NCBI RefSeq assembly: GCF_004331255.1
Contig: NZ_SJOF01000005.1
Location: 116,078 to 180,077 of the forward strand
Length of the DNA: 64,000 nt
Source: Acinetobacter sp. ANC 4173
Lineage (GTDB): Bacteria; Pseudomonadota; Gammaproteobacteria; Pseudomonadales; Moraxellaceae
Direction: 5' to 3'
The position numbers and the translations under genes are program-made. Position 1 is the first letter of the stretch; each line of letters begins with the position of its first letter. The notes below the pieces were generated by a model that worked only from the letters and a program-made list of their open reading frames with translations, did not search any database and had not been told where the DNA came from. This document shows, piece after piece, positions 36,873 to 47,658 of the stretch.

Positions 36873-38048
36873 ATGAAAATTTTCTGGTTTATTCCCACAC
36901 ATGGTGATAGTCGTTATTTAGGAACCAGCAAAGGTGCACGCCAAGTCGATCATGCTTATATGAAGCAAATTGCAGTTGCAGTGGACAATTTAGGCTATGA
37001 AGGTGTGCTGATCCCAACAGGACGTTCATGTGAAGATCCATGGATTACTGCTGCCAGTTTAATTGATGCGACCAAGAACTTGAAATTTTTAGTGGCGCTG
37101 CGCCCAGGGGTAACCACACCTGCATTAGCGGCGCGTATGGCAGCCACATTTGACCGCCTGTCCAATGGTCGTGTCTTGTTAAATCTGGTGACGGGTGGTG
37201 ACGAACAAGAGCTTAAAGGTGATGGCATTTATGAAGACCATGCTTCACGTTATGAAACTGCCAGCGAATACACTCAAATCTGGCGTGAGATTCTGACCCG
37301 CTCCCATACAGGCGAATCTTTCAGTTTTCATGGAGAACACTTAAAGGTTGATGATGCCAAGTTACTCTATCCGCCTGTGCAACAGCCCTACCCACCTTTA
37401 TGGTTTGGTGGTTCTTCAGAGGCAGCCATTGAACTGGCAACCGAACAGGTCGATACCTATTTAACGTGGGGCGAACCACCCACAGCAGTCAAAGAAAAAA
37501 TTGAAAATGTCCGTGCTAAAGCAGCCGCAAAAGGGCGTCAGCTTAACTACGGTATTCGTCTGCATGTGATTGTGCGTGAGACCAACGCAGAGGCATGGAA
37601 AGCAGCCAATGAACTGATTCAGTATGTCGATGATGCGACCATTGCTGCGGCACAACAAAAGTTCAAACAAATGGACTCTGTGGGACAGCGTCGTATGGCT
37701 GAACTACATAATGGTGATCGTAGCAAGCTTGAAGTGTCACCAAACTTATGGGCAGGTGTTGGACTGGTACGTGGTGGAGCGGGTACAGCCTTGGTGGGTG
37801 ATCCACAAACCGTGGCAGATCGAATTCAGGAATATGCCGATTTGGGTATCAGCACCTTTATTTTTTCTGGCTATCCGCACTTGGAAGAATCGATTCGCTT
37901 TGCCGAACTGGTGTTCCCTTTATTGCCTTTAGAAACACGAAAAAAATTGACGCAACCAAACTTGACTGGCCCCTTCGGAGAAATTGTGGCTAACAATTAT
38001 GTGCCAAATCAGACCTCGGTTTCACGCCCAATTAAGGAGCCTGCCTAA
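36873..38048 (+). CDS. ssuD: FMNH2-dependent alkanesulfonate monooxygenase
   Basis: Cleaves alkanesulfonates to aldehyde and sulfite, using reduced flavin from a separate reductase (no ssuE is seen in this window). 391 residues of luciferase-like TIM barrel: [14 protein letters not shown] at the start, [17 protein letters not shown] (about 40), [21 protein letters not shown] (interrupted here; about 70), [15 protein letters not shown] (about 107), [13 protein letters not shown] and [21 protein letters not shown] near the C-terminus. Stop and ssuC start overlap by one base (TAATG). Confidence 0.95.
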   Translation: MKIFWFIPTHGDSRYLGTSKGARQVDHAYMKQIAVAVDNLGYEGVLIPTGRSCEDPWITAASLIDATKNLKFLVALRPGVTTPALAARMAATFDRLSNGRVLLNLVTGGDEQELKGDGIYEDHASRYETASEYTQIWREILTRSHTGESFSFHGEHLKVDDAKLLYPPVQQPYPPLWFGGSSEAAIELATEQVDTYLTWGEPPTAVKEKIENVRAKAAAKGRQLNYGIRLHVIVRETNAEAWKAANELIQYVDDATIAAAQQKFKQMDSVGQRRMAELHNGDRSKLEVSPNLWAGVGLVRGGAGTALVGDPQTVADRIQEYADLGISTFIFSGYPHLEESIRFAELVFPLLPLETRKKLTQPNLTGPFGEIVANNYVPNQTSVSRPIKEPA

Positions 38049-38863
38049 TGTCCAAAAGTACTGCGACTGAAACTTTCCCTAAACGGAAAGTTTCACGTGG
38101 AACAAAACTTGGGCAGCGTTTGCTGCCTTGGTTGTTCCCTTTTTTACTGATTCTGATCTGGCAAATTGCATCTAGTACAGGTTTGCTACAGAGTCGAATT
38201 TTACCTGCACCTACAGCAGTGGTCAGTGCATTCTGGCATTTACTGATCAGTGGTGAACTTTGGCATCATGTCAAAGTCAGCGCAGGACGTGCCTTATTAG
38301 GACTGGCTATCGGTGGTGGCTTAGGGTTGTTGTTGGGCTTACTCAACGGCTCTTCTAAAACAGCCTCAACCCTACTCGATACCACCTTGCAGATGATCCG
38401 CAATATCCCTGCCCTTGCGCTAATTCCATTGGTGATTCTCTGGTTTGGTATCGATGAAACCGCAAAACTGTTTTTGGTGGCGGTTGGGGTATTTTTCCCG
38501 ATTTATATCAACACCTACCACGGTATTCGCTCGGTCGATCCTCAATTGATTGAAATGGGCAAAAGCTACGGACTCAGCCGCTGGGAATTATATAAGAATA
38601 TTATTTTACCTGGGGCAATGCCCTCCATTTTAGTCGGTTTACGCTTTGCCCTTGGCTTGGTATGGGTCTTACTGATTGTCGCAGAAACCATTTCAGCACA
38701 AGCAGGTATTGGTTATATGACCATGAATGCACGTGAATTTTTACAAACCGATGTGGTACTGGTTGGCATATTACTCTATGCCCTATTAGGTAAACTGGCA
38801 GATGTGCTGGCTGTCAGCTTAGAAAAATACTTATTGCGCTGGCACCCGGGCTATCAAAAATAA
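38048..38863 (+). CDS. ssuC: Aliphatic sulfonate ABC transporter permease
   Basis: Inner-membrane channel of the sulfonate importer. 271 residues with about six membrane segments from residue 27. The ATPase-docking EAA loop is [20 protein letters not shown] (about 180), followed by [19 protein letters not shown]. It sits between ssuD and ssuB in the usual A-D-C-B order. Confidence 0.95.
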   Translation: MSKSTATETFPKRKVSRGTKLGQRLLPWLFPFLLILIWQIASSTGLLQSRILPAPTAVVSAFWHLLISGELWHHVKVSAGRALLGLAIGGGLGLLLGLLNGSSKTASTLLDTTLQMIRNIPALALIPLVILWFGIDETAKLFLVAVGVFFPIYINTYHGIRSVDPQLIEMGKSYGLSRWELYKNIILPGAMPSILVGLRFALGLVWVLLIVAETISAQAGIGYMTMNAREFLQTDVVLVGILLYALLGKLADVLAVSLEKYLLRWHPGYQK

Positions 38864-38873
38864 GGAACCGAAG

Positions 38874-39680
38874 ATGACAGATCTCAGTATAGGCCAGCAT
38901 GTTGCTGAACAGATTCAACACCCGAAAACACTACACTCAGATATACAACCCAATGCCTTGCTTGGTGCGGAAATTCTAATTGAACAACTGCATAAATTTT
39001 ACGGCGATGTTAAAGTCCTCGAAGATTTAGATCTCCATATTCAACCTGGAGAGTTTCTTGCGATTGTTGGACGTAGTGGTTGTGGCAAAAGTACCTTATT
39101 AAGACTGATTGCTGACTTAGAACAGCCCAGTTACGGCGAAATTAAATTTAAATCGGCACGCCATTTGCGTGAAGGCATTACCAGTGACGATATTCGGGTT
39201 ATGTTTCAGGACCCACGTCTGCTGCCTTGGCGCAGTATTGAACAGAATGTACAGCTTGGTCTCCATAAAGACGCGCATGCACATGCCACTGCATTATTAG
39301 AAAAAGTCGGTTTAAAAGAAAAAGCGCCACTCTGGCCTGCGCAACTTTCAGGCGGACAGCGACAACGCACCGCACTCGCACGGGCACTGTCCCATCAACC
39401 CCGCGTGTTGTTATTAGATGAACCGCTTGGTGCACTCGATGCCTTAACTCGACTGGAAATGCAAAATCTGATTGAAAAGCTGTGGCGAGAACAAGGCTTT
39501 ACTGCCGTTTTAGTTACCCATGATGTCAGTGAGGCAGTACAACTGGCCGACCGTATTATTCTACTCGACAAAGGCCATATTGCCCGTCAATTTCAGGTTG
39601 ACTTACCCCGCCCGCGTGAAAAAAATCTGCATTTCACTGAACTTGAACAGCAAGTCTTGAATGCCGTTCTCGCCACTTAA
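38874..39680 (+). CDS. ssuB: Aliphatic sulfonate ABC transporter ATP-binding protein
   Basis: Cytoplasmic ATPase driving SsuC. 268 residues: an extra N-terminal stretch of about 35 residues, Walker [18 protein letters not shown] (about 63), Q-loop [12 protein letters not shown] (about 107), signature [15 protein letters not shown] (about 158), Walker [14 protein letters not shown] (about 178), and the switch histidine in [15 protein letters not shown] (about 213). It ends the operon just before a strong terminator. Confidence 0.95.
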   Translation: MTDLSIGQHVAEQIQHPKTLHSDIQPNALLGAEILIEQLHKFYGDVKVLEDLDLHIQPGEFLAIVGRSGCGKSTLLRLIADLEQPSYGEIKFKSARHLREGITSDDIRVMFQDPRLLPWRSIEQNVQLGLHKDAHAHATALLEKVGLKEKAPLWPAQLSGGQRQRTALARALSHQPRVLLLDEPLGALDALTRLEMQNLIEKLWREQGFTAVLVTHDVSEAVQLADRIILLDKGHIARQFQVDLPRPREKNLHFTELEQQVLNAVLAT

Positions 39681-39686
39681 ATGATA

Positions 39687-39724
39687 TTTTTACGCCAAGC
39701 TTAAACCCAAGCTTGGCGTAAAAA
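39687..39724. terminator. Strong terminator after ssuB
   Basis: TTTTTACGCCAAGCTT / AAGCTTGGCGTAAAAA, a perfect 16-bp stem with an AAACCC loop, begins 6 bases after the ssuB stop. Confidence 0.9.
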
Positions 39725-39758
39725 CTCGAAGTTGATGCGATCAATGGCACTCGCCTAA

Positions 39759-39776
39759 CTGTCATAAAACTGTCAC
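39759..39776 (+). promoter_or_regulatory. Near-consensus Pho box (PhoB binding site)
   Basis: CTGTCATAAAACTGTCAC contains two CTGTCA repeats 11 bases apart and matches the E. coli phoA Pho box CTGTCATAAAGTTGTCAC at 16 of 18 positions. It sits about 200 bases before the TetR gene with no other gene between; an A+T-rich -10-like stretch (AAATAAAA) follows about 8 bases on. Confidence 0.65.
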
Positions 39777-39977
39777 ATTTCAAATAAAAAACGACCCAAA
39801 TTGATGCATTTTCCGGCTCCGCTATCCTTTTGATTTTTTTAATGGAATGAATGTGAAATCTCGCAGTGTTTTTTATCCGTAAAATACCCGATTTCATCGA
39901 ATTACCTGATTTGTTGATGCACAAATCTGATGATTTGCCGTACAATTTGAGCTTCCCTGAATTTTTTAAAGCTACGA

Positions 39978-40601
39978 ATGGAACAAAAAAAGAGTACTCA
40001 AAAGCGCCATCAATTGCTGAATGCCGCACTTGATGTTTTTTCCTTATATGGATTTAACGGGGCTAGTTTAGATGAAATTGCTCAACTGGCAGAAATGCAT
40101 AAGTCGAACATTTTTTACTACTATGAAAATAAAGAAGCACTGTATGTTGAAGTGCTGACCACCGTTTTACAAAAATGGTTAGCGCCTCTGCAAATGCTCG
40201 AATCAGAGCTTGAACCGACAGAAGCCATTACCAATTACTTAATGCAAAAAATTGAGCTGTCGCGCACTCAGCCGAAAGCATCACGTTTGTTTGCCTTAGA
40301 AATTATCCAAGGTGCACCGCATATCTTAGAAATTCTCAAAGGACCGCTTAAAAAACTGGTCAAACGCAAAGCCAAAGTCATCAGCATGTGGCAAGAACAA
40401 GGCAAAATTTCAGCAGATATCGATCCTGAATTGCTCATTCTCAATATCTGGGCTGTGACGCAAAACTACGCCGACTTTGCGACTCAAATGGAAATGGTAA
40501 CTGGTAAAACCTTGCGCAACCGCAGTATGCAACAACGCGTGATTCAACATACCGTCCATATGATGCTATACGGCATTCTACCGCGTGAGCAACACAACTA
40601 A
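39978..40601 (+). CDS. TetR-family regulator, RutR-like
   Basis: 207 residues. N-terminal helix-turn-helix (ASLDEIAQLAEMHKSNIFYYYENKEAL, shown in two parts: ASLDEIAQLAEMHKSN then IFYYYENKEAL, about 30-56). The C-terminal half follows the RutR pattern closely: WLAPLQMLESELEP, SRTQPKASRLFALEIIQGAP, NIWAVTQNYADFATQMEMVTG. RutR senses uracil in E. coli and controls pyrimidine catabolism, but no rut or pyrimidine gene is nearby. Its 5' region carries a Pho box, an unusual association. It converges on the nucleosidase-like gene. Confidence 0.85.
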   Translation: MEQKKSTQKRHQLLNAALDVFSLYGFNGASLDEIAQLAEMHKSNIFYYYENKEALYVEVLTTVLQKWLAPLQMLESELEPTEAITNYLMQKIELSRTQPKASRLFALEIIQGAPHILEILKGPLKKLVKRKAKVISMWQEQGKISADIDPELLILNIWAVTQNYADFATQMEMVTGKTLRNRSMQQRVIQHTVHMMLYGILPREQHN

Positions 40602-40654
40602 GCTGTGTATTGATTTTGGCATACGACCATAGCCATCTATGGTCGCCGAGCCAA

Positions 40655-41224
40655 TTAAGCCGAAATTGACTGATATAAGGACAATAACTTTTTCGCCCCA
40701 AGCATTAAATTGTCTTCCCAATCAAGATGCGCGCTATCATCTGCACCATCAGTAATATATTTGACTGAAATTAAACGCACACCCAGTTTTTTACAGACTT
40801 TGGCCATGGCATAGCCTTCCATATCAACCAAATTACATGGGACTTTTGGCTGACCCACTTCAAAACTATCCCCTGTACCACATACCCCCTTCGGTATATG
40901 GGAAAAATAAGGTTCTAAGTCAATTGCCGCAGGATGGTCATGATCCATCGGCGTTACTCCCACAGCAAAACCGAGCGGTGAAACATCCATATCTCGCTGT
41001 ACAAAGCTGGTCACTTCAACCAAGGCATGACGGTCAAAGTGCGAACTGCCTGCACTACCAAGGTTTAATAAAGTTTTACAGCCTGTCGCCTGAATCACTT
41101 CAAAGGCTTTAAATGCTGCATTGACCTTGCCAATGCCACTGTAATGCACATCAATCTGTGCTTGTTCAAATAAACCTTTCGACTCATTCGGTAGAGCCAT
41201 AATCAGCGCCAAAGAAGATTTCAT
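40655..41224 (-). CDS. MTA/SAH nucleosidase-like phosphorylase-superfamily protein
   Basis: 189 residues of the PNP/UDP family 1 fold: ALIMALPNESKGLF at the start, VHYSGIGKVNAAFKAFEVIQ (about 26), LLNLGSAGSSHFDRHALVEV (about 52), then VDMEGYAMAKVCKKLGVRLI with the purine-ribose-binding ME pair (about 133) and VKYITDGADDSA with the catalytic aspartate (about 155). It is shorter than E. coli Mtn (about 230 residues), with loops trimmed between 75 and 125. Cleavage of methylthioadenosine or adenosylhomocysteine is likely; the exact substrate is uncertain. Confidence 0.8.
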   Translation of the reverse strand: MKSSLALIMALPNESKGLFEQAQIDVHYSGIGKVNAAFKAFEVIQATGCKTLLNLGSAGSSHFDRHALVEVTSFVQRDMDVSPLGFAVGVTPMDHDHPAAIDLEPYFSHIPKGVCGTGDSFEVGQPKVPCNLVDMEGYAMAKVCKKLGVRLISVKYITDGADDSAHLDWEDNLMLGAKKLLSLYQSISA

Positions 41225-41329
41225 TGCATCTACTCAAAATCAGAATTGTGCTATTAAAAATCAAAACCACCCTGTGTGCAAATTCTGTCATCCTCTATCT
41301 CTCAATTTTTTGTCCCCAGCTAGATGCGG

Positions 41330-42460
41330 TTATTTTTGTTGCAGATACAGATTTAAACAGGGTGAGAAGAAAAGCCGTCCTGCATAAAACCCAGCCATGG
41401 TTTTGCTCATGACCACTGCCCATAACAGCATCAACAACATTGCCAAGCCATAGCCTATATTCAGCAACCAGTGAAGCTGCAATTGTTGGGCAAGTTGTAA
41501 CGTTGCCAAACTGAATACGCCTAAGGGAAAAGTCATGCCCCACCAGCCTAAATTAAAAACCAAATGTGAACCTGCATGTTTCAGGGTAATCATGATCGCG
41601 ATTCCTAACCACCACACCCCAAAACCAAGCAGCAACAAACTGCTCAAAAACCCTGCCTGATGGAGAAACTCACCCAGTCCTGTGAAATGTGTTGCGTGTA
41701 GTAAACGTGTAGCCTGCTCACCCAAAAGTAACAACGCCAATGCCCCTGTGCCAATCGGCCCGACCGCCAACCAGCCTGTCATGGCCAATTCCTGACTGGG
41801 CAATTGATGCAAGGCCAATCTTAAAAATAAAATGCCCAAAATCAGCATGGCAGGAAAAACTGAAATACCCCACAAAATATAGCTGCCAAATAAAATACCC
41901 ACGGCATGAGGACTGACTGGCAAATGCTGTAACAACACGGCACCCGAAGCTGCTGCCACTTCACAGGCAACTATCGGAAGTAACCAGACTGCGGTCATCT
42001 GTTGTAATTGATGGCGCTGACAACTGAACATACAAAATGGCACCACAAACGCCACCATCACGGCCATCAATACGTCGAGATACCACAACCATTCAACAAC
42101 ACCCATTACGGCGGCACCATACAGCACTACCCCATATTTCAAGGCACCATTAATCAGTGTCGCCAATGCCATTGGAATGGTGCCTAAAAATAAACTCATA
42201 CTGGGATGGCTAAAAATCTGTTTGGCTTCCTGCGGGTACAGCAGCCAACGCAAAGCATATAAACTGCTAAATAAGATAAAAAGCAGCCCATTGAACACCC
42301 ACAACCCCGCACCCAATTGCCCAAATATAGGATGAACGGCACTAAATTCCGCCAATACAATGGACAGAATGCCTGTCCCCATACAGACGGTAAACCAGTT
42401 CGGCGTAAACTGACGGATCACATCATGCCATTGTGGCAACTGATGAAAGGGTTTGTTCAT
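41330..42460 (-). CDS. TDT-family transporter (TehA / SSU1 sulfite exporter-like)
   Basis: 376 residues with ten hydrophobic segments and few charges. The opening FTPNWFTVCMGTGILSIVLAEF is characteristic of the TDT family, and WGMTFPLGVFSLATLQLA near 310 is the conserved late motif. Members export sulfite (SSU1), transport malate, or are linked to tellurite resistance (TehA). Because the ssu operon releasing sulfite lies 1.6 kb away, sulfite export is an attractive but unproved role. There is no tehB beside it. An inverted repeat lies upstream. Confidence 0.8.
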   Translation of the reverse strand: MNKPFHQLPQWHDVIRQFTPNWFTVCMGTGILSIVLAEFSAVHPIFGQLGAGLWVFNGLLFILFSSLYALRWLLYPQEAKQIFSHPSMSLFLGTIPMALATLINGALKYGVVLYGAAVMGVVEWLWYLDVLMAVMVAFVVPFCMFSCQRHQLQQMTAVWLLPIVACEVAAASGAVLLQHLPVSPHAVGILFGSYILWGISVFPAMLILGILFLRLALHQLPSQELAMTGWLAVGPIGTGALALLLLGEQATRLLHATHFTGLGEFLHQAGFLSSLLLLGFGVWWLGIAIMITLKHAGSHLVFNLGWWGMTFPLGVFSLATLQLAQQLQLHWLLNIGYGLAMLLMLLWAVVMSKTMAGFYAGRLFFSPCLNLYLQQK

Positions 42461-42485
42461 GTGGCTTCAACCCAAATTAAGAAGT

Positions 42486-42505
42486 TAGGTTGATATTACA
42501 ACCTA
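42486..42505. promoter_or_regulatory. Inverted repeat before the TDT transporter gene
   Basis: TAGGTTG-ATATTA-CAACCTA, a perfect 7-bp dyad 26 bases upstream of the transporter ATG; a plausible operator. Confidence 0.4.
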
Positions 42506-42669
42506 TCATAAATAAGAAAAATTGATTATTATTTATTTTTAAAATCAATTTTTATGATATAAGGATAATAGATCAATAAATTTTTCTGGGTAAAAACACA
42601 ACAACAAGACGAATGCGCAAGAATATGGCAATATATAAGCCTGATTATTTTTCATTTATTGATTAGCCC

Positions 42670-43671
42670 ATGAAGCTGCTCCGCCTGAATGCTTTAGCGC
42701 CAGACTTTCAATTACCTCTAACCGCTGTGACCATTGGTAATTTTGACGGCGTCCATTTGGGACATCAAGCGATGATTCAGCAACTGAAACAGGTTGCTGC
42801 ACAACAACAACTCAAATCTTTAGTCATGATTTTTGAGCCACAGCCTTTAGAATTTTTTCAAGGTTATGAGGCTCCGCCGCGCATCAGTTCACTTCGCGAA
42901 AAAGTCGAATATTTAACGGAATTGGGCGTGGACTATATTGCCGTGGCCAAGTTCGACAATACGTTCCGTAGCTTAAGCGCAGAAGCATTTGCCAGTATTT
43001 TAAAAGACCAACTGAATGCGCAAAGCCTGATCTTGGGCGATGACTTTCACTTTGGTAAAAACCGCCAAGGCAATAGTGAATTCCTGAAAAATTATGGTTT
43101 TGATGTTCATAATTTACAAACCATTGCACTTGAAGGTGAACGTGTCAGTTCAACCCGTATTCGTCAAACCCTCGCAGAAGGTAATTTAGCACTCGCGGCA
43201 CAATTATTAGGACGACCTTATAGCATCACAGGTCGGGTGCAATATGGCGACCAAATTGGACGAACCCTCGATTTTCCAACGATTAATGTACGCCTTAACC
43301 GTCATAAACCCTGTTTAAACGGCATATACGGCGTCGATGTAATTTGTGAAACTACATCTTTACAAGACAAAGTTGTGCACGAGAATCCCGAACAAAAAGG
43401 AGTTCTGGGTTATCAGGCAACGGCTTTGTTTGGTGCGGGGCATGTCGGCACCCGACCTGCCATCAAACAAGCGCATCCAGAATGGCGATTAGAAGTACAT
43501 TTCCCCAATGTTTCTGCTAATCTGTATGGCTTGTTAATGCGGGTCACTTTCTTGAACTACTTACATGGTGAAAAGAACTACCCTTCGCTGGAAGCACTGA
43601 AAGCGGGAATTGATGATGATGTGGAGAAACTACTTGAGTTTCGCCATAACAACCCAACTTTTCCCTTTTAA
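42670..43671 (+). CDS. ribF: Bifunctional riboflavin kinase / FAD synthetase
   Basis: Makes FMN and then FAD from riboflavin. 333 residues: the N-terminal adenylyltransferase domain has TIGNFDGVHLGHQAMI (about 22, HxGH), FEPQPLEFF and VSSTRIRQTLAEGN (about 160). The C-terminal kinase domain has GRTLDFPTINV (about 195) and HFPNVSANLYG, ending in LKAGIDDDVEKLLEF. First gene of the ribF-ileS-lspA-fkpB cluster common in gammaproteobacteria. No FMN riboswitch was seen upstream. Confidence 0.95.
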   Translation: MKLLRLNALAPDFQLPLTAVTIGNFDGVHLGHQAMIQQLKQVAAQQQLKSLVMIFEPQPLEFFQGYEAPPRISSLREKVEYLTELGVDYIAVAKFDNTFRSLSAEAFASILKDQLNAQSLILGDDFHFGKNRQGNSEFLKNYGFDVHNLQTIALEGERVSSTRIRQTLAEGNLALAAQLLGRPYSITGRVQYGDQIGRTLDFPTINVRLNRHKPCLNGIYGVDVICETTSLQDKVVHENPEQKGVLGYQATALFGAGHVGTRPAIKQAHPEWRLEVHFPNVSANLYGLLMRVTFLNYLHGEKNYPSLEALKAGIDDDVEKLLEFRHNNPTFPF

Positions 43672-43735
43672 ACACCGAAAAATTTTATGTAAAACGCGTC
43701 AGTCTAAACCCTGATAAAATTGGAAGATATCTTGC

Positions 43736-46582
43736 ATGAGCGATAAGCAAACTCCTGAAAATGCAGTGGATTATAAAGCCACACTCAACCTCCCAGGTAC
43801 TGAATTTGCAATGAAAGCAAATCTTGCAGTACGTGAAGCAAAATGGTTAGAAGAGTGGTATGCCGACAACATTTATCAGCAGATTCGTGCGTCGCGTATT
43901 GGCAAGAAAAAGTATGTCCTGCATGACGGCCCTCCATATGCCAATGGTCAAATCCATTTAGGTCACGCGGTGAATAAAGTCCTAAAAGACATCATTATCA
44001 AAAGCCGCATCATGGATGGTTTTGATGCGCCTTACGTACCAGGTTGGGACTGTCATGGTCTACCGATTGAACTAAAAGTGGAAGAAAAAGTCGGTAAAGT
44101 GGGCGTAAAAGTCGATGCTTCAACTTTCCGTAAAGCCTGCCGTGAATATGCCTACACCCAAGTTGAACTGCAAAAGAAAGACTTTGTGCGTATGGGTGTA
44201 TTTGGGGATTGGGACAATCCTTACTTGACCATGAACTTCAAGCAGGAAGCGGACATCGTTCGTTCGCTTGGCGCAATTGCAAAAGCAGGTCATATTGAAC
44301 CGGGCTTAAAACCTGTCAACTGGTGTTTGGACTGTGGTTCAGCTTTGGCTGAAGCCGAAGTGGAATACGAAGACAAAAAATCAGATGCGATTGATGTGGG
44401 TTTTACTGTCGTTGATTTGGCGGATCTTTCTGCCCGTTTAGGTGTAGACGTTGCTGATCGTACAGACATTGTGATCTGGACCACCACACCTTGGACTTTA
44501 CCTGCCAACCAAGCCGTTGCTTTACATGCTGAACTTGAGTACCAATTGGTCAAAGCCCGCGGTGAAGAAAAAGCAGAGCAAAACTTTATCTTGGCGAAAA
44601 ACTTAGTTGAATCTGCCACTGAACGTTATGGCTTTAACAGTGTTGAAGTGTTGGCTGAATTCACAGGCAACAAACTTGAGCATGTCCGCTTGCAACACCC
44701 ACTCATCGCAGAGCGCCAAGTGCCTGTGATTTTGGGTGAACACGTGACTGCCGATAGCGGTACAGGCGCAGTCCACACTGCCCCAGGTCATGGTGTGGAC
44801 GACTATAAAGTTGGCTTACAGTACAACTTAAAAGTTGACAATCCAGTTGGCGGCAACGGTGTCTACCTACCAACTTCTCCAATTTTTGCGGGCGAACATA
44901 TTTATAAAGCCAACCCACAAATCATTGCCGCTTTAAGCGAAGCTGGCAAATTGTGGGCGCATAAACCAATCAAGCACAGCTACCCACACTGCTGGCGCCA
45001 CAAAACGCCGATTATCTTCCGTGCCACGCCACAGTGGTTTATCAGCATGGATGCACAAGGTCTACGTCAAAATGCTTTAAATGCTATTGAAAACGAGATC
45101 AGCTTTGTGCCGGATTGGGGTAAAAACCGTATTCAAGCCATGATCGAAGGTCGTCCTGACTGGTGTATCTCACGTCAACGTACTTGGGGTGTGCCAATCC
45201 CATTCTTCGTGCATAAAGACACCAACGCGCTCCATCCGCGTACAACAGAGTTGATCGAAGAAGTTGCAAAACTGATCGAGCAAGAAGGGATTGATGCTTG
45301 GTATAACCGTGAAGCGAAAGACTTTATCGGGGATGAAGCGGAACAATACAATTGTGTGCGTGACACTTTAGACGTGTGGTTCGACTCAGGCACAACGCAC
45401 TATGCCGTGCTGCGTGAACGCGAAGAACTCACCGATCCTGCCGATTTATACCTTGAAGGTTCAGACCAACACCGTGGTTGGTTCCAGTCTTCATTGCTCA
45501 CCTCGATTGCCATTAATGAACGTGCACCGTACAAAGGCTTACTGACCCATGGCTTCGTGGTGGATGAAAAAGGCCGTAAGATGTCAAAATCTTTGGGCAA
45601 CATCATCACCCCACAAGACATCATTAAAGACATGGGTGCAGACGGCTTACGTTTCTGGATTGCATCAGCCGATTACCGTTATGAAATGACCGCAGGTAAA
45701 GAAATCTTTAACCGTGCATCAGATGGCTATCGTCGCATCCGTAATACCTTACGTTTCTTGTTGGCAAACTTAAATGGTTTCACACCATCGACGGATGCCC
45801 TGCCTGTAGATCAATTGATCGCACTGGATCAGTACATTTTACAACGTGCAGCAGACGTACAGAAAACCATTCAACAAGCCTATGAAGATATGAACTTCCA
45901 TATCGTGGCGAATGCTTTGACCAACTTCTGTATCAACGACTTGGGTGGTTTCTACCTCGACATCATCAAAGACCGTCAGTACACCACCAAAGCAGATTCG
46001 CAAGCGCGCCATTCGGCTCAAACTGCGCTGTATCATTTGGTGCAAGCCTTTGTACGTTGGATGTCACCAATCTTAAGCTTTACTGCGCAAGAAGCATGGC
46101 CACTGATTCCAGAACAAACTGAGAAATATGTGTTCACTGCGGAATGGTATGACATTCCTATGTCATCGACTGCAAACTTGTTGTCAGAAGCGGACTGGCA
46201 AACCTTGATCACGATTAAATCTGCCGTGAACAAGCATATTGAAGTTGCACGTAACGAAAAACTGGTGGGTTCGAATCTTTCTGCCAAAGTCGAACTTTGG
46301 GCAAATGAAGAGTTGAAAGCAGTACTAGATCGCCTAGGTGATGAACTTCGCTTTGTCCTGATTACTTCGCAAGTACAGGTCTATGCCTTTGATGCGACTC
46401 AGGGTCAGGAAGCCGATCTAGCGGGTTTACGCGTGAAAGTCTCTGCTGCGGAAGGTGAAAAATGTGCGCGTTGCTGGCATGTCCTACCAGATGTGAATAC
46501 ACATCACGAACATCCAGGGCTATGCGCACGTTGTATTATTAACCTTCCTACTGGTCAAGGCGAAGAGAGAAAATATGCCTAA
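43736..46582 (+). CDS. ileS: Isoleucyl-tRNA synthetase
   Basis: Charges tRNA-Ile. 948 residues, full length for the bacterial type. [20 protein letters not shown] (HIGH motif, about 62), the [10 protein letters not shown] region, an editing domain (about 200-400, with [12 protein letters not shown]), [28 protein letters not shown] (KMSKS, about 610), and a C-terminal zinc finger [11 protein letters not shown] ... CARC. Its stop overlaps the lspA start by 8 bases, coupling translation. Confidence 0.97.
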   Translation: MSDKQTPENAVDYKATLNLPGTEFAMKANLAVREAKWLEEWYADNIYQQIRASRIGKKKYVLHDGPPYANGQIHLGHAVNKVLKDIIIKSRIMDGFDAPYVPGWDCHGLPIELKVEEKVGKVGVKVDASTFRKACREYAYTQVELQKKDFVRMGVFGDWDNPYLTMNFKQEADIVRSLGAIAKAGHIEPGLKPVNWCLDCGSALAEAEVEYEDKKSDAIDVGFTVVDLADLSARLGVDVADRTDIVIWTTTPWTLPANQAVALHAELEYQLVKARGEEKAEQNFILAKNLVESATERYGFNSVEVLAEFTGNKLEHVRLQHPLIAERQVPVILGEHVTADSGTGAVHTAPGHGVDDYKVGLQYNLKVDNPVGGNGVYLPTSPIFAGEHIYKANPQIIAALSEAGKLWAHKPIKHSYPHCWRHKTPIIFRATPQWFISMDAQGLRQNALNAIENEISFVPDWGKNRIQAMIEGRPDWCISRQRTWGVPIPFFVHKDTNALHPRTTELIEEVAKLIEQEGIDAWYNREAKDFIGDEAEQYNCVRDTLDVWFDSGTTHYAVLREREELTDPADLYLEGSDQHRGWFQSSLLTSIAINERAPYKGLLTHGFVVDEKGRKMSKSLGNIITPQDIIKDMGADGLRFWIASADYRYEMTAGKEIFNRASDGYRRIRNTLRFLLANLNGFTPSTDALPVDQLIALDQYILQRAADVQKTIQQAYEDMNFHIVANALTNFCINDLGGFYLDIIKDRQYTTKADSQARHSAQTALYHLVQAFVRWMSPILSFTAQEAWPLIPEQTEKYVFTAEWYDIPMSSTANLLSEADWQTLITIKSAVNKHIEVARNEKLVGSNLSAKVELWANEELKAVLDRLGDELRFVLITSQVQVYAFDATQGQEADLAGLRVKVSAAEGEKCARCWHVLPDVNTHHEHPGLCARCIINLPTGQGEERKYA

Positions 46583-47117
46583 TCCACAACAGAAAACGGG
46601 CCTGTTTCAATTTTACCCACACAATTTGCTGTGGGTAGGATTATCTATTTTGGCGATTGTATTAGATCAATGGACCAAATGGATTGCGTCTACGCACCTG
46701 AATTATGCAGATCCGGTACCTGTACTGCCTTCTTTAAATTGGACCTTGTTACATAACTATGGCGCAGCCTTTAGTTTCTTGTCCGATGCAGGCGGTTGGC
46801 AACGTTATTTCTTTACCTCACTTGCAGCCTTGGTTTCAGTGATTTTCGTGTTTTGGCTGATGCGCATGCCAAAACACATCACGATTTTACCCATGGCAAT
46901 TGCCCTGATTTTAGGCGGTGCTGTAGGCAATTTAATTGATCGCGTGACCTTGGGTTATGTGGTCGATTTTATTCATGTCTATTACAACAATAGTCATTTC
47001 CCTGCATTTAACCTTGCCGACAGTGCCATTACCTTGGGCACCATTCTGCTGCTTATAGATACATTTTTCTTAGAAAAACATCGAATTCAACGTGCGGATA
47101 CGCAACACCATGAATGA
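46575..47117 (+). CDS. lspA: Lipoprotein signal peptidase (signal peptidase II)
   Basis: Inner-membrane aspartyl protease that cuts lipoprotein signal peptides, serving exported lipoproteins such as Wza and SsuA here. 180 residues with four membrane segments. VLDQWTKW (about 31), [20 protein letters not shown] (about 58), [20 protein letters not shown] (catalytic Asp, about 117) and [11 protein letters not shown] (second catalytic Asp, about 143) are all present. Confidence 0.96.
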   Translation: MPNPQQKTGLFQFYPHNLLWVGLSILAIVLDQWTKWIASTHLNYADPVPVLPSLNWTLLHNYGAAFSFLSDAGGWQRYFFTSLAALVSVIFVFWLMRMPKHITILPMAIALILGGAVGNLIDRVTLGYVVDFIHVYYNNSHFPAFNLADSAITLGTILLLIDTFFLEKHRIQRADTQHHE

Positions 47118-47592
47118 AATTATTAATCCAAATGAAGAAACCCGTATTGAACACGGTTCAAAAGTCGATCTTCATTTTTCCGTTGCCATTGAAAATGGTG
47201 TAGAAATTGACAACACTCGTAGCCGCGCTGAACCGGTCAGCTTGGTGATGGGCGATGGCAGTTTACTCCCAGGTTTTGAAAAAGCCCTGTTTGGTTTACG
47301 TGCGGGTGACCGTCGTACCGTCAGTCTTCCGCCTGAAGATGCTTTTGGTCCTTGGAACCCTGAAAACGTACAAAAATTTGATACCGTCAAATTTGAACAG
47401 CGTCCTATTGAAGGACACATGATCGAGTTTGAAGATAAAGCCAAACAAAGCCTTTACGGCGTGGTCAAGACCGTCGGTGATGATATTACTGAAGTGGATT
47501 TTAACCATCCATTGGCGGGTAAAGATATTACCTTTGAAGTGGAAATCTTCAAAGTGACTCCTGCGGGTCAGCAAGGCGTGAAATTCATGTAA
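47110..47592 (+). CDS. fkpB: FKBP-type peptidyl-prolyl isomerase, SlpA type
   Basis: Cytoplasmic prolyl isomerase and chaperone. 160 residues from ATG 47110 ([10 protein letters not shown]), which overlaps the lspA stop; a longer in-frame start at 47092 is deeper inside lspA. The FKBP domain carries the inserted flap: VDLHFSVAIENGVEIDNTRS, MGDGSLLPGFEKALFGLRAGD, PEDAFGPWNPENVQKF, then DFNHPLAGKDITFEVEIFKV. There is no signal peptide. In many relatives ispH follows; here a terminator does. Confidence 0.94.
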   Translation: MNEIINPNEETRIEHGSKVDLHFSVAIENGVEIDNTRSRAEPVSLVMGDGSLLPGFEKALFGLRAGDRRTVSLPPEDAFGPWNPENVQKFDTVKFEQRPIEGHMIEFEDKAKQSLYGVVKTVGDDITEVDFNHPLAGKDITFEVEIFKVTPAGQQGVKFM

Positions 47593-47612
47593 AGCCTCGC
47601 TTTTATAACCAT

Positions 47613-47645
47613 AAAAAAACCCTTCAACTGTGAAGGGTTTTTTAT
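47613..47645. terminator. Terminator after fkpB
   Basis: ACCCTTCA / TGAAGGGT stem with an ACTG loop, flanked by A and T runs; serves fkpB and the converging membrane-protein gene. Confidence 0.9.
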
Positions 47646-47658
47646 GCTGTACAGAAAA

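Noticed and set aside
39634..40029. 131-codon minus-strand frame
   Set aside because: Runs across the ssuB end, the perfect terminator and the TetR start; not coding in character.
42461..42669. FMN riboswitch before ribF
   Set aside because: The region is A+T-rich and lacks the conserved RFN helices.
44290..46287. Minus-strand frames inside ileS
   Set aside because: Shadows of ileS with no start sites or family features.
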